Positions 8,067 through 15,764 of a DNA stretch of 27,071 bases are shown in pieces; within the stretch, counting starts at the first letter, position 1; every line of letters begins with the position of its first letter. Source of the stretch: an uncultured Pseudomonadota bacterium (GTDB taxonomy: Bacteria > Pseudomonadota > Gammaproteobacteria > Burkholderiales > SG8-41). Under the pieces are notes generated by a model. That model had not been told where the DNA came from. It saw only the letters and a list, made by a program, of their open reading frames with translations, and ran no database searches. Location: contig CAMPGR010000035.1 in NCBI GenBank assembly GCA_946885605.1, positions 1 to 27,071 of the forward strand, in the 5' to 3' direction. Position numbers and translations under genes: made by a program.

Positions 8067-8942
8067 ATGGTAAGACGATCATATGCCATTGCGCTGACGC
8101 TTCTCTGGATCATTACATTTCTTCTCGCTCTATACTATGGATACAGGCAGCTTAAGGAAAGTGAAACTGTAGACAATTATCTTATTTCCACAGGGTTGGC
8201 GGGATTGCCGATCAGCAAGGAAACAGCGGTTCGCGTATCTGATCAGGTCAGGCGCGACTTCAACGTGAATGCACCAAGCTTTGTAGCGTTGAAGATGGAT
8301 GCCAGACCCTTCCTTAGGGAAGATACCGGCTTCTTGCTCACCCATAAGGAAGGTGAATGCGGTGAGGGGGCCAGGGTGATAGTAAACCTTTTGAACAGGT
8401 TGGGCTTTGATGCAACACGCTTCAGCCTGTACGACAGAAGGTTATTTCCCGCTCACACGCTAGTTTCCGTAGTGATAGGAGAAAAGGAATTTCTGGTAGA
8501 TAGTATTAACTCCTCTCCGGAACCAAACAGATTGCTGAAGACTTACGATGTGTCACCGATACATTTCAGCATTCTAGATTACAGGGGCAACATTAAAACC
8601 AGGACAGAGCTAAAGAAGAACTTAGATAAAGCTAATAGGCCAGAGGCACTTAACGGCTTTTTGGAGCACTACTGGTTATACTCATACGAGGCGGTGCCGT
8701 ATACCAAGTTACTCTCTGCACTGCACCTGAACATAAGGGCATTCAATCTGTCTAGGCCACCGCGATGGATATCCGCCCTGGCAGAGAAACCAAACATGAT
8801 CATGTTTCTTGTTACCTTCCTTTCCTCGGTTCTAATAGCTTATCTTCTCGACAAGCTGGGAATTTCGAGGACTATATGGCACAAAATACGGCGTGAAGAC
8901 ATTTCTTCCGCAAAGGTACAACGATCTCCTTGCCGATATTAA
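8067..8942 (+). CDS. Membrane-anchored transglutaminase-like (papain-fold) protein, probably horizontally acquired
   Basis: I use the ATG at 8067; a GTG directly before it is the alternative, and AGGA at 8058-8061 fits either. The 291-residue protein has a transmembrane segment at about 9-26 and another at about 244-262. Between them is a soluble domain with the order expected of a transglutaminase-like fold: EGECGEGARVIVNLLNRLGF with Cys98 at a helix start, AHTLVSV with His130, then EFLVDS with Asp145. These fit the Cys-His-Asp triad of bacterial transglutaminase-like cysteine proteases and amidases, so the active domain is likely periplasmic. The substrate is unknown. The coding sequence is clearly AT-richer than all neighbours and uses many ATA, AGA and AGG codons that are rare elsewhere in the window, a sign of transfer. 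It stands alone, with no adjacent partner. Confidence 0.72.
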   Translation: MVRRSYAIALTLLWIITFLLALYYGYRQLKESETVDNYLISTGLAGLPISKETAVRVSDQVRRDFNVNAPSFVALKMDARPFLREDTGFLLTHKEGECGEGARVIVNLLNRLGFDATRFSLYDRRLFPAHTLVSVVIGEKEFLVDSINSSPEPNRLLKTYDVSPIHFSILDYRGNIKTRTELKKNLDKANRPEALNGFLEHYWLYSYEAVPYTKLLSALHLNIRAFNLSRPPRWISALAEKPNMIMFLVTFLSSVLIAYLLDKLGISRTIWHKIRREDISSAKVQRSPCRY

Positions 8943-9161
8943 CATTCCTCCATTGGTAAACCGCTGTATAGTAAATGCATTCAGGCCGCACTACAGTGAC
9001 CGCCATAATTACTGTTATCGGGGCATTGCCCAAGATAGTAAGAACGGAACTCGGACGGCGCTTGGGGCTGGCACCGTGCAATCTTTGCGCGTAAGGCTGC
9101 GGACAAGCAGCCATTGACAGAATGGGGCCGGGCCTTGCTACCACGATGCGAGGCAGTCCGC

Positions 9162-9431
9162 CTACGGTGTCGCGTCGCTGTGACGGCCTGAGCCACGTCG
9201 AAGGCGGGCTTCTTCCAGAGCAAGATTATCGCGCGCGATTTGCAGGAGAGTTTGATGCGCTTTCAGCATCGCAAAAGCGTGCGAAGTGCGTTGCCCATGC
9301 ATCTGCAGATCGGTCACAACATTCTTTTGTCCTCTGACTTGCTGCTCCCCTTCCCGCACACGACGCCGTGCCACTTCGAGGCGCGTGCAGGCACGTCGAA
9401 GTTCCATCGGGTTCCGTCCAAAGGTTGGCAT
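9162..9431 (-). CDS. Small helical protein of unknown function
   Basis: The frame could begin a little earlier, but the ATG complementary to 9429-9431 has AAGGGAG six bases upstream, so I choose it; the product is 89 residues. It is rich in Arg, Glu, Gln and Leu and looks like a helical hairpin: RLEVARRRVREGEQQV, then QKNVVTDLQMHG, then FAMLKAHQTLLQIARDNLALEE. The pattern (helix, QRxxVxxL, short turn with HG, second helix) is similar to small proteins I recall as common and uncharacterised in alpha- and betaproteobacteria. No signal peptide or membrane segment is present. It lies alone, with 248 bases before the next gene, which is on the other strand. Confidence 0.5.
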   Translation of the reverse strand: MPTFGRNPMELRRACTRLEVARRRVREGEQQVRGQKNVVTDLQMHGQRTSHAFAMLKAHQTLLQIARDNLALEEARLRRGSGRHSDATP

Positions 9432-9679
9432 ATAGCTCCCTTCTGAAAAGCGCCACAAAGCTCGCTGTCCGTATTTGTCCGACAGGCGCGCGTCGCGTCG
9501 GTTTCGACTGCTAAGTATTAATACATCGATGCTGTCGGGACACTGGGATCAACGTCCCCACGACTGAATAGAACTGCGGCGCGGCACAGGCGGAGTGCGC
9601 AATAAGGGGCTCGTCCGGTACGAAACTGCAGCAGAGCGGCCGGGTCGAAGTCTTTTCGCAACCCTGTCAGGGTGCAGCC
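9432..9679. other. Intergenic region between divergent genes
   Basis: No gene is seen. It should hold promoters for the small helical protein (leftward) and the alpha/beta hydrolase (rightward). GTATTAATAC (9515-9524) is a perfect 10-base palindrome in an otherwise GC-rich stretch and could be a binding site. No convincing -35/-10 pair was found. Confidence 0.35.
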
Positions 9680-10363
9680 ATGGAACAACGTTCCGTCAGC
9701 GTCGACGCAGGTCCGGTCACGCTCCAAGGCGACCTCAATCTTCCCGAGAGTGCCCGCGCAGTGGTGCTGTTCGCCCATGGCAGCGGCAGCGGCCGCTTCA
9801 GCCCGCGCAATCGCTATGTCGCCGAGCTGCTGAATCAGGCCGGGCTCGCGACCCTGCTGGTCGATCTGCTTACCACGGAGGAGGAGGCGATCGACATGCG
9901 CACCGCGCACCTCCGCTTCGACATCGGCTTGCTGGCGGACCGGCTCATCGGCGCCACCCGCTGGCTGAAGCGCGAGCCAGCCACGCGCGATTTGCACATC
10001 GGTTACTTCGGCGCGAGCACAGGGGCCGGTGCGGCGCTGGTCGCAGCCGCCGAGCTGCCGGATGCGATAGGCGCAATCGTGTCGCGCGGCGGACGGCCCG
10101 ATCTTGCAGGCGATGCCTTGCCCCGCGTGAGCGCGCCGACGCTTCTCATCGTCGGAGGCAACGACCCAGAGGTCCTCGAGCTGAACCGCCTAGCCCTGGC
10201 CCAGATGCGCTGCGAACGGCAGCTCGTCGTCATTCCCCGGGCGACGCACCTCTTCGAGGAACCGGGCACGCTGAATGAAGCCGCGCGCCTCGCGCGGGAC
10301 TGGTTCCTTCGTTATCTTGACCCCGCGAAAGGGGACCAGAGCCGGGAAGGCGCAGCAGCCTGA
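9680..10363 (+). CDS. Alpha/beta hydrolase, dienelactone-hydrolase-like
   Basis: This is a 227-residue cytoplasmic protein with no signal peptide. Alpha/beta-hydrolase landmarks are in order: an oxyanion-loop strand VVLFAHGSGSGRFSPRNRYVA (28-48), the nucleophile elbow GASTGAG with Ser113, an acid in GGNDPEV (Asp162), and the catalytic histidine in ATHLFEEPG (His190). The signature HGSGS..SPRNR..A is typical of a subfamily that elsewhere is often fused to, or next to, a phosphoribosyltransferase-like domain; no such domain is found upstream here. It would hydrolyse an ester or similar bond in a small substrate that cannot be named. The start ATG has only a weak ribosome binding site. The CapA-like gene follows after 15 bases, so the two are probably co-transcribed. 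Confidence 0.85.
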   Translation: MEQRSVSVDAGPVTLQGDLNLPESARAVVLFAHGSGSGRFSPRNRYVAELLNQAGLATLLVDLLTTEEEAIDMRTAHLRFDIGLLADRLIGATRWLKREPATRDLHIGYFGASTGAGAALVAAAELPDAIGAIVSRGGRPDLAGDALPRVSAPTLLIVGGNDPEVLELNRLALAQMRCERQLVVIPRATHLFEEPGTLNEAARLARDWFLRYLDPAKGDQSREGAAA

Positions 10364-10378
10364 AGGTGCCGGGGCGTC

Positions 10379-11494
10379 ATGACCACGGCTGCAAGGACGT
10401 TTTTTCTCTGCGGCGACGTGATGACCGGGCGCGGCATCGACCAGATCCTTCCCTACCGCTGCCTTCCTCACCTTTACGAATCCTACGTGCGCTCCGCGCT
10501 CGGCTATGTTGCGCTCGCCGAGCGGGTGAGCGGCGAGATCCCCCGGCCCGTGCCCTTCGCCTACATCTGGGGCGATGCGCTTGCCGTGCTCGAGCGCGTA
10601 CGGCCCGATCTGCGGATCATCAACCTAGAAACCGCGGTCACTACATCCGAGGATGCGTGGCCGGGGAAGGGCATTAACTATCGCATGCACCCGCGGAACA
10701 TGCCGTGCCTCACGGCGGCGGGCGTCCAGTGTTGCGTGCTGGCCAACAATCACGTCCTGGATTGGGGTTACAGCGGGCTGCAGGAGACCTTGGACAGCGT
10801 GCGCGGCGCGGGCATAGATGCCGTGGGGGCAGGCCGCGACGAAACCGAGGCGGCCGAGCCCGCCGTGTTCGATCTGCAGGGAAGCCGCGCGCAGGTGTTC
10901 GCCTTCGCGATGCCTGACTCTGGCGTCCCCGGCTTCTGGGCGGCGGGGCGCGATCGGCCGGGGGTCAATTTCGTGCCCGAGGCGTCGTCCGAATGTGCGG
11001 ATCGGGTCGCGCAGGAGGTGCGTGCTCTGAAGCGTCCGGGCGACATTGCCATCGTGTCCGTGCACTGGGGCGGCAACTGGGGCTACGAAGTGCCGCCGGA
11101 CCATCGCGCCTTCGCGCACCGGCTCATCGACGGAGGCGGCGCGGACATCGTGCACGGCCACTCGTCCCATCATCCGATGGGCATCGAGATCTACCGCGAT
11201 CGGCCGATCTTCTATGGCTGCGGCGACTTCCTCAACGACTACGAAGGCATCCATGGCCACGAACTCTACCGTCCGGAGCTTACCCTCATGTACTTCCCCA
11301 CCGTGGAGATGCAGTCCGGCAGACTTCTGCGTCTCGCGGCGACGCCGATGCAACTGCGCCGCATGCGCTTGAACGAGGCGCCCGAGGAGGAGGCGAGCTG
11401 GCTGCAAGGCGTGCTCGATTGCGAGTGCCGCAAGCTCGGCAGCCGCGTGGAGCGGGAGCAGAACGGAGACTTCCGGGTTCTCGCGGCGGACTAG
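10379..11494 (+). CDS. CapA family protein (poly-gamma-glutamate capsule-type metallophosphoesterase fold)
   Basis: The 371-residue protein begins 15 bases after the hydrolase stop, with GAAGG upstream of its ATG. It carries the PF09587 CapA pattern: FLCGDVMTGRGID (Asp13), INLETAVT (Asn82, Glu84), VLANNHVLDWG (Asn124, His125), VSVHWGGNWGYE, DIVHGHSSHHPMG and IFYGCGDFLNDY. These correspond to the metal-binding Asp, Asn and His residues of the calcineurin-like fold. Canonical CapA takes part in poly-gamma-glutamate synthesis or export together with CapB and CapC. No such partners are here and no signal peptide or anchor is visible, so this is more likely a cytoplasmic enzyme of the broader family. 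Pairing with the alpha/beta hydrolase suggests a shared small-molecule pathway; that is inference. Confidence 0.87.
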   Translation: MTTAARTFFLCGDVMTGRGIDQILPYRCLPHLYESYVRSALGYVALAERVSGEIPRPVPFAYIWGDALAVLERVRPDLRIINLETAVTTSEDAWPGKGINYRMHPRNMPCLTAAGVQCCVLANNHVLDWGYSGLQETLDSVRGAGIDAVGAGRDETEAAEPAVFDLQGSRAQVFAFAMPDSGVPGFWAAGRDRPGVNFVPEASSECADRVAQEVRALKRPGDIAIVSVHWGGNWGYEVPPDHRAFAHRLIDGGGADIVHGHSSHHPMGIEIYRDRPIFYGCGDFLNDYEGIHGHELYRPELTLMYFPTVEMQSGRLLRLAATPMQLRRMRLNEAPEEEASWLQGVLDCECRKLGSRVEREQNGDFRVLAAD

Positions 11495-11529
11495 CGGTAG
11501 AGTGTCAACAGGTTGTTTCGGGACTGAGC

Positions 11530-11583
11530 TAAGCGCCTCGTGGTGACCAGGCCTGTCCCCACTTGTTCCTTCCACGGCGCTTA
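11530..11583. repeat. Long inverted repeat downstream of the CapA-like gene
   Basis: TAAGCGCCTCGTGG (11530-11543) pairs with CCACGGCGCTTA (11572-11583), leaving only a two-base bulge. The loop contains AGGCCTGTCCCC, related to the CTGTCCCC motif near 7617. It may terminate transcription of the upstream pair or be a dispersed repeat; no T tract follows. Confidence 0.5.
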
Positions 11584-11631
11584 GTACCACGTCATACTAA
11601 GCGTCGGATTGATCCCTCTCGGTTCACTACG

Positions 11632-12627
11632 ATGACCAAACTCGCGCTAATGCAACTCCCGCTTGGTGTCCTTACTGCGGTCCTGCTTCTCGCAACCCCG
11701 GCGCCTGCCGTAGCCGCCGAGAAATATCCGACCCGACCGATCCGCGTCATCGTTCCCTTCGCGCCGGGCGGAGGCACCGACATGGTGGCGCGCGTGATCG
11801 CCCCGCGACTGTCCGAGCGCCTCGGCGGCACGCCGGTCATCGTGGACAACCGCGGCGGCGGGGGCGCCATAATCGGCACGGGGATGGCGGCCAGGTCGAC
11901 GCCGGACGGATACACGCTGCTGGTATGCGATACCGCCCATACGATACAGCCCGCGCTGCAGAAGCTGGAATACGATCCGATCAAGTCTTTCTCGCTGATC
12001 GCGTCGCTCGTGACCGGCGACAGCATGCTCGTCTCACCGGCCAGCGTTCCGGTCAAAACGCTGCAGGAGTTCATCGCGCTGGCGAAGCAGAAGCCCGGCC
12101 AGCTGGTGGCGGGAACCGCCGGCCCGGGCAGCAGCGGTCACATGGCCCTGGAATTGTTCAGGGTGATGGCCGGCATCGACCTCATCATGGCGCACTACAA
12201 GGGTGCCGGTGCCGCGACAATCGATCTGCTCGGCGGGACCGTCCACATCTCCAACGTCACGATTCAGGCCGCGGTGCCGCATATCAAATCAGGGAGGATC
12301 AAAGCGCTCGGGGTCGGCGGACTGAAACGCAACGCGATTCTGCCCGACGTGCCCACCGTGTCGGAATCGGGCCTGACCGGGTATCTGTCGACCGGATGGC
12401 GCGGGCTGATGGGGCCGGCCGGCATCCCGCCGGCGATCACCGCGCGACTGACGCGCGAGGTCAAGGCGATCCTCACCTCGGATGAAGTGAAGGCGCATTT
12501 CGCGAAGAATGCGATGGACATCGATTACCGCGACCCGAAAGAGTTCGCGGTGTTCATCACCGACGAGATCCAGCGCTGGTCGGGCGTGGTCAAGAAGGCC
12601 AACATCAGTCTGGAGCCCCAGAAATAG
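11632..12627 (+). CDS. Bug/TctC-family periplasmic substrate-binding protein
   Basis: The ATG at 11632 opens a normal signal peptide (MTKLALMQLPLGVLTAVLLLA, cleaved near AVAAEKYP), so I prefer it over an upstream non-ATG start; the product is 331 residues, the usual family length. Bug/TctC landmarks are YPTRPIRVIVPFAPGGGTDMVAR (32-54), VIVDNRGGGGAIIGT, STPDGYTLL, MALELFRVMAGIDLIMAHYKGAG and a C-terminal RWSGVVKKANISLEP. These proteins bind organic acids such as tricarboxylates in the periplasm for the TctAB permease, though most Bug copies in betaproteobacteria are orphans with unknown ligands, as here. The convergent neighbour is a flavin-dependent acyl-CoA-dehydrogenase-like enzyme, so a role in aromatic or organic-acid use is plausible. 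Confidence 0.92.
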   Translation: MTKLALMQLPLGVLTAVLLLATPAPAVAAEKYPTRPIRVIVPFAPGGGTDMVARVIAPRLSERLGGTPVIVDNRGGGGAIIGTGMAARSTPDGYTLLVCDTAHTIQPALQKLEYDPIKSFSLIASLVTGDSMLVSPASVPVKTLQEFIALAKQKPGQLVAGTAGPGSSGHMALELFRVMAGIDLIMAHYKGAGAATIDLLGGTVHISNVTIQAAVPHIKSGRIKALGVGGLKRNAILPDVPTVSESGLTGYLSTGWRGLMGPAGIPPAITARLTREVKAILTSDEVKAHFAKNAMDIDYRDPKEFAVFITDEIQRWSGVVKKANISLEPQK

Positions 12628-12726
12628 AAGCCGCTCGGCTGAATTCGGCGCACAGGTACCGACTGCGCGGCCTGGCAGCGTATTCCGACTTGAAGGTGAC
12701 TTCGATGCGCCTGCCGCGCTGCGAAG

Positions 12727-13929
12727 CTACAGTCGCGACTCGTCGATCGGAAGCCCCAGCCAATACTGACCCGCCAGCTCGTAGTGAGCGACGCGGCCGT
12801 GCAGGTGCTGGGTGATCACGTGGATGTCCTGGAAGTGGCGCTGGATGAGGTTTCCCTCGAATACGGCGGTTGCGCCGGCCGCGCTGTAGACGCTGTCGAT
12901 CACCTGAGCGGCGAGCCGTATGGCGTGGGTCGTTGCCACGCGCAGCGCCGCGCGCCGCTCCATGCCGACCGCTGGCATTGACGTTGCATCGCTCCACAGA
13001 TCGGAGACCGCCTCCGTCAGAAACGCTCGCCCGGAACGCAGCGCGGCCTCGGCTTGACCGACGGTGAGCTGGGTGAGCGGCTGGTCGCGCAGCAGCCCCT
13101 GGAAACGCGGCGTCTTGGATCCGGCGAGCTCGTAGAACGCGTTGAGGCAGCTTCGCGTCATACCGAGAGCGATGGCCGCATCGCCGCCTGCGAAGGCGAG
13201 CTGGAAGGGAATCTTGTAGCGCGCACCATCGTCGAAAAGCGGCGCACCGAACTGGAAGACGGTCCGCTCTTCGGGCACGAAGATATCTTTGATGGCGAAG
13301 TGATGGGTGCCGGTGCCGCGCATGCCGCGCACATACCACGTGTCGAGCAACTCGGCCTGCGCAGCCGGAAAAATGAAATACCGCGCTTCCGGCTTTCCGT
13401 CCTTGAGCCTCGGCGCGCCGTTTTCAATGACGATCGCGTGCGCCGCCAGCCACGAGGCGTGCCGGCAACCGGTGCTGAAGCCTTGCCGGCCGGTGACGCG
13501 ATAGCCGCCGGGCACGACCACCGCCTGTGCGGTAGGCGATGGCGTGTTTGCGACCATGCTGCGCGGCGTGTCGATCCATATCTCGCGGGCGACGCGCGAC
13601 GACATGCGGGCGGCATAGGCGCCGAAGGTGGCGCACTGGTTCACGATCCAGCCAGTGCTCGCATCCGCCTTCCCCAGCTCCTCCATGACTTGCACATACG
13701 TCGGAAAATCGATCTCGGCTCCACCGACGGCGCACGGCACGGCGAGATGAAACATGCCGGCGTCGGCTAGCGCCTCGAAGAGCGGCCTCGGGAGTTCGCG
13801 CGCCGCCTCGATGTCATCCGCGCTTGCGCGTATCAACGGCGCGAGCTCGCGGGCGGCTTCCAGAGGCGATGGGGGCGCTTTAGTCACGGCTGGATTCGGT
13901 GGCTCGTTCGCCAGTGTCCCCGAACCCAT
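12727..13929 (-). CDS. Acyl-CoA dehydrogenase-fold flavoprotein, probably two-component flavin monooxygenase (HsaA/HpaB-like class)
   Basis: The 400-residue product has the acyl-CoA dehydrogenase layout: a helical N-terminus (LAPLIRASADDIEAARELPRPLFEALADAGMFHLAVP), the substrate/flavin segment GGAEIDFPTYVQVMEELGKADASTGWIVNQCATFG, a beta domain with GGYRVTGRQGFSTGCRHASW and GTGTHHFAIKDIFVPEERT, and a C-terminal helical domain ending near residue 400. The start helix, the GxSTGxxHxxW stretch and the FVPEERT strand resemble the group D flavin monooxygenases and related hydroxylases rather than true beta-oxidation enzymes, which would carry a catalytic Glu. Such enzymes hydroxylate aromatic or sulfur compounds using reduced flavin from a separate reductase; none is in view. 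The gene is preceded by a cytochrome c remnant on the same strand, 37 bases upstream. Confidence 0.85.
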   Translation of the reverse strand: MGSGTLANEPPNPAVTKAPPSPLEAARELAPLIRASADDIEAARELPRPLFEALADAGMFHLAVPCAVGGAEIDFPTYVQVMEELGKADASTGWIVNQCATFGAYAARMSSRVAREIWIDTPRSMVANTPSPTAQAVVVPGGYRVTGRQGFSTGCRHASWLAAHAIVIENGAPRLKDGKPEARYFIFPAAQAELLDTWYVRGMRGTGTHHFAIKDIFVPEERTVFQFGAPLFDDGARYKIPFQLAFAGGDAAIALGMTRSCLNAFYELAGSKTPRFQGLLRDQPLTQLTVGQAEAALRSGRAFLTEAVSDLWSDATSMPAVGMERRAALRVATTHAIRLAAQVIDSVYSAAGATAVFEGNLIQRHFQDIHVITQHLHGRVAHYELAGQYWLGLPIDESRL

Positions 13930-13966
13930 GGATCGCAGTCAAACGATCGCCATACGGGGCTGGCGC

Positions 13967-14196
13967 CTACTCGAGTGGCGGGATGGTCCGTATCCACGCG
14001 ACCAGCGCGTCGAGGTCCGCATCTGTCATGCGGCTGAAAAATTCCTGGCGCGCCATTGGCGGCTTGAACGGCCGGCCGTCGCGCGACACGCCATGCGTGA
14101 GCGCGCGGCGCAGCTCCGCGTCACGAGCTTCGGGTCGGCGGTGTAACGTGCAGTGGCGAATGCCAGCGCGAGAACGCTGTGTGAGATGAACCTCAT
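13967..14196 (-). pseudogene. Cytochrome c gene remnant, internally deleted and frameshifted
   Basis: An excellent ribosome binding site (GGAAGGAG) precedes the ATG complementary to 14194-14196, which opens a secretion signal (MRFISHSVLALAFATA). After about 30 residues the frame changes, and the other frame continues as ELRRALTHGVSRDGRPFKPPM, then FSRMTDADLDALVAWIRTIPPLE and a TAG at 13967-13969. That second part is the recognisable C-terminus of periplasmic c-type cytochromes, including the distal Met in PPM and the final 'ALVAWIRTIPP' helix. The heme-binding CxxCH region is missing, so most of the gene has been deleted and the frame broken at the junction. It cannot make a cytochrome. Confidence 0.75.
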
Positions 14197-14343
14197 ACCG
14201 GCTCCTTCCTCCTTCCCACACGCGTCTGTTACTCTGAGAATCTTCTGGCCTCTCAAGAGGCTCTTTTGTGGCAGGGCGCTAACATAGCATCCTTTCCGGG
14301 TCGCCGGTCAAACGGCGCAATATCCACTTCAAGGGAGATCATC

Positions 14344-14646
14344 ATGCTTTGGGCCATCTCGCGCGGAGCCTCACCCAAGTTCGCCGAATTGCGTGAGAAG
14401 CTGTTGCAGCCCCACCTCGAGTACCTGCGCAGCCAGAAGAAGATCCTCGTGCTCTCGGGCGCGACGACGACCGATGACGGCAAGGAGTTCGTCGGCAGTT
14501 TGTTGATCGTCAACGTCGGAAGCCGTGCGGAAGCGCAGGCTTTCGTGGACGGCGACCCGTTCACGAAGGCGGGCATGTTCGCCCACGTGACGATCACGCG
14601 TATGCGGAAGGGGCAGTGGAACCCCGAAGCGGCAGAGGGCGCTTGA
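14344..14646 (+). CDS. YciI-like protein
   Basis: The start is the ATG at 14344, preceded by AAGGGAG; upstream codons in the frame are non-coding. The 100-residue protein fits the YciI family (PF03795): LREKLLQPHLEYLRSQ, then LVLSGATTTDDGKEFVGSLLIVNVGSRAEAQAFVDGDPFTKAGMF, then a final strand HVTITRMRKGQW. The family has a dimeric alpha-beta ferredoxin-like fold; members are small, cytoplasmic and mostly of unknown function, some linked to aromatic-compound degradation. Its neighbours are the cytochrome remnant (divergent) and the DUF3500 gene (convergent). Confidence 0.85.
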   Translation: MLWAISRGASPKFAELREKLLQPHLEYLRSQKKILVLSGATTTDDGKEFVGSLLIVNVGSRAEAQAFVDGDPFTKAGMFAHVTITRMRKGQWNPEAAEGA

Positions 14647-14654
14647 GGCGACTC

Positions 14655-14711
14655 GGGGTCAGACCCGGAGTGCGGGTCTGACCCCAGATTGGCGGAGTGC
14701 GGGTCTGACCC
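14655..14711. repeat. Hairpin-forming dispersed repeat, three copies of GGGTCTGACCC core
   Basis: GGGGTCAGACCC (14655-14666) and GGGTCTGACCCC (14674-14685) are perfect 12-base inverted arms around 7 bases. A direct copy, GGAGTGCGGGTCTGACCC, occupies 14667-14684 and again 14694-14711. The element fills the gap between the stops of the convergent YciI-like and DUF3500 genes and is related to the repeat at 4721-4766. Confidence 0.7.
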
Positions 14712-14715
14712 GAAA

Positions 14716-15756
14716 TCAGTGGCGGTGCGCGGTGCCACGTGCGGCGGCGTAGTGCTCACGCAGCAGATCGCGGCCGAAGTCGCCGGTGAAGTCGCGCCAC
14801 ACTGTGTGGATGTGATTGCCGCCGGCCTGCGAGGCGTCGTACTCGATGAGAACGAGCGGTCCCTGCAGGCGGTAGTAGTGCGGCGCGCCGCGCTTCGTCG
14901 AGCCGGCCCAGCCAAAGCGCAGGCTGTCGATTCCGCCTTGGCGCGCACGCGCGAGACGCGCTTCCGCGAGTCCGGGCTCGAAGCTCCCGGCATAGACTTC
15001 AACGATTTTCCATAGCAGCGCGCGCTGCCGCTCGTCGAGCTTTGAAGCCGGAATCCCCGCGGGGGCGAGTGGCTCGACCTTGTCCTTGTTCGCGGTGACG
15101 ATGTCGCCGTAGGTACGCTCGCTGATCACGGCCTCGCGGCGCTGCACTTCACTGAGCGAGTCGAAGAGCGCCCAGCCCGCATCGTGCTCTTCGCCGAGCG
15201 CGCGTAGTCCCTTCTTCGGACCGTCCTTCACCGTCGCCGGGTTGGCGCCGAAGAAGCTCGGCGTGTCGGCCGCCGCGCGATCCCCCGCGAGCGTGAAGTT
15301 GAGCGACAAATGATGTCCCTCGAAGCGCCAGCCCCACCGCTGCGCGCGGTCGGGCTTGCCATAGATCGTGACGTGATAGCGCTCGGGATCGCGCGAGAAG
15401 CCGAAGGTCTCCAGCTCGCGCAGCACGAGCTCGAGCTCGATGATGTTGACCACCTTTTGGTAGCCCGGGACCGAGAGCGCCGTTTTGAGCAGCGCGTGCA
15501 CCGCTTCGCGGCCTTTCGCGTCCAGCTCCTTCAGCGAGACGCCGTTTCGGCTGCGCGGGGTGTAATGCCAGTCGACCCGGTCGCGATCGTCGAACGGCCG
15601 CGTCGCCTGCGTGCGCAACCGATCGGGTAGCGCGGCGAGGAAGCGCTCGGCCGACTCGCGCATTTTCGTGGCGACGGGCGCGGAGGGATGCGTTTTGTAC
15701 TGAGCCACCGCAGCGGCAGCGAAACACATCAGTAACAGTGAGATCGCGAGTCGCAT
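14716..15756 (-). CDS. DUF3500 domain protein, secreted
   Basis: The ATG complementary to 15754-15756 gives a signal peptide (MRLAISLLLMCFAAAAVAQ), so I use it rather than the longer frame; the product is 346 residues. The sequence is recognisable as DUF3500: RDRVDWHYTPRSRNGVSLKELD, ALLKTALSVPGYQKV, YHVTIYGKPDRAQRWGWRFEGHHLSLNFTL and a C-terminal HYYRLQGPLVLIEYDASQAGGNHIHTVWRDFTGDFG. The conserved WGWRFEGHHLSLN and NHIHTVWRD segments carry His and Asp residues that look like a metal or active site. The family has no established function. The gene starts 8 bases after the CadC-like regulator's stop and is almost certainly in its operon. Confidence 0.87.
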   Translation of the reverse strand: MRLAISLLLMCFAAAAVAQYKTHPSAPVATKMRESAERFLAALPDRLRTQATRPFDDRDRVDWHYTPRSRNGVSLKELDAKGREAVHALLKTALSVPGYQKVVNIIELELVLRELETFGFSRDPERYHVTIYGKPDRAQRWGWRFEGHHLSLNFTLAGDRAAADTPSFFGANPATVKDGPKKGLRALGEEHDAGWALFDSLSEVQRREAVISERTYGDIVTANKDKVEPLAPAGIPASKLDERQRALLWKIVEVYAGSFEPGLAEARLARARQGGIDSLRFGWAGSTKRGAPHYYRLQGPLVLIEYDASQAGGNHIHTVWRDFTGDFGRDLLREHYAAARGTAHRH

Positions 15757-15764
15757 CGAATGTT

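Noticed and set aside
8943..9161. Possible transposase or integrase remnant at the right edge of the AT-rich island
   Set aside because: None of the six frames shows recognisable recombinase motifs, and no flanking direct repeats were found.
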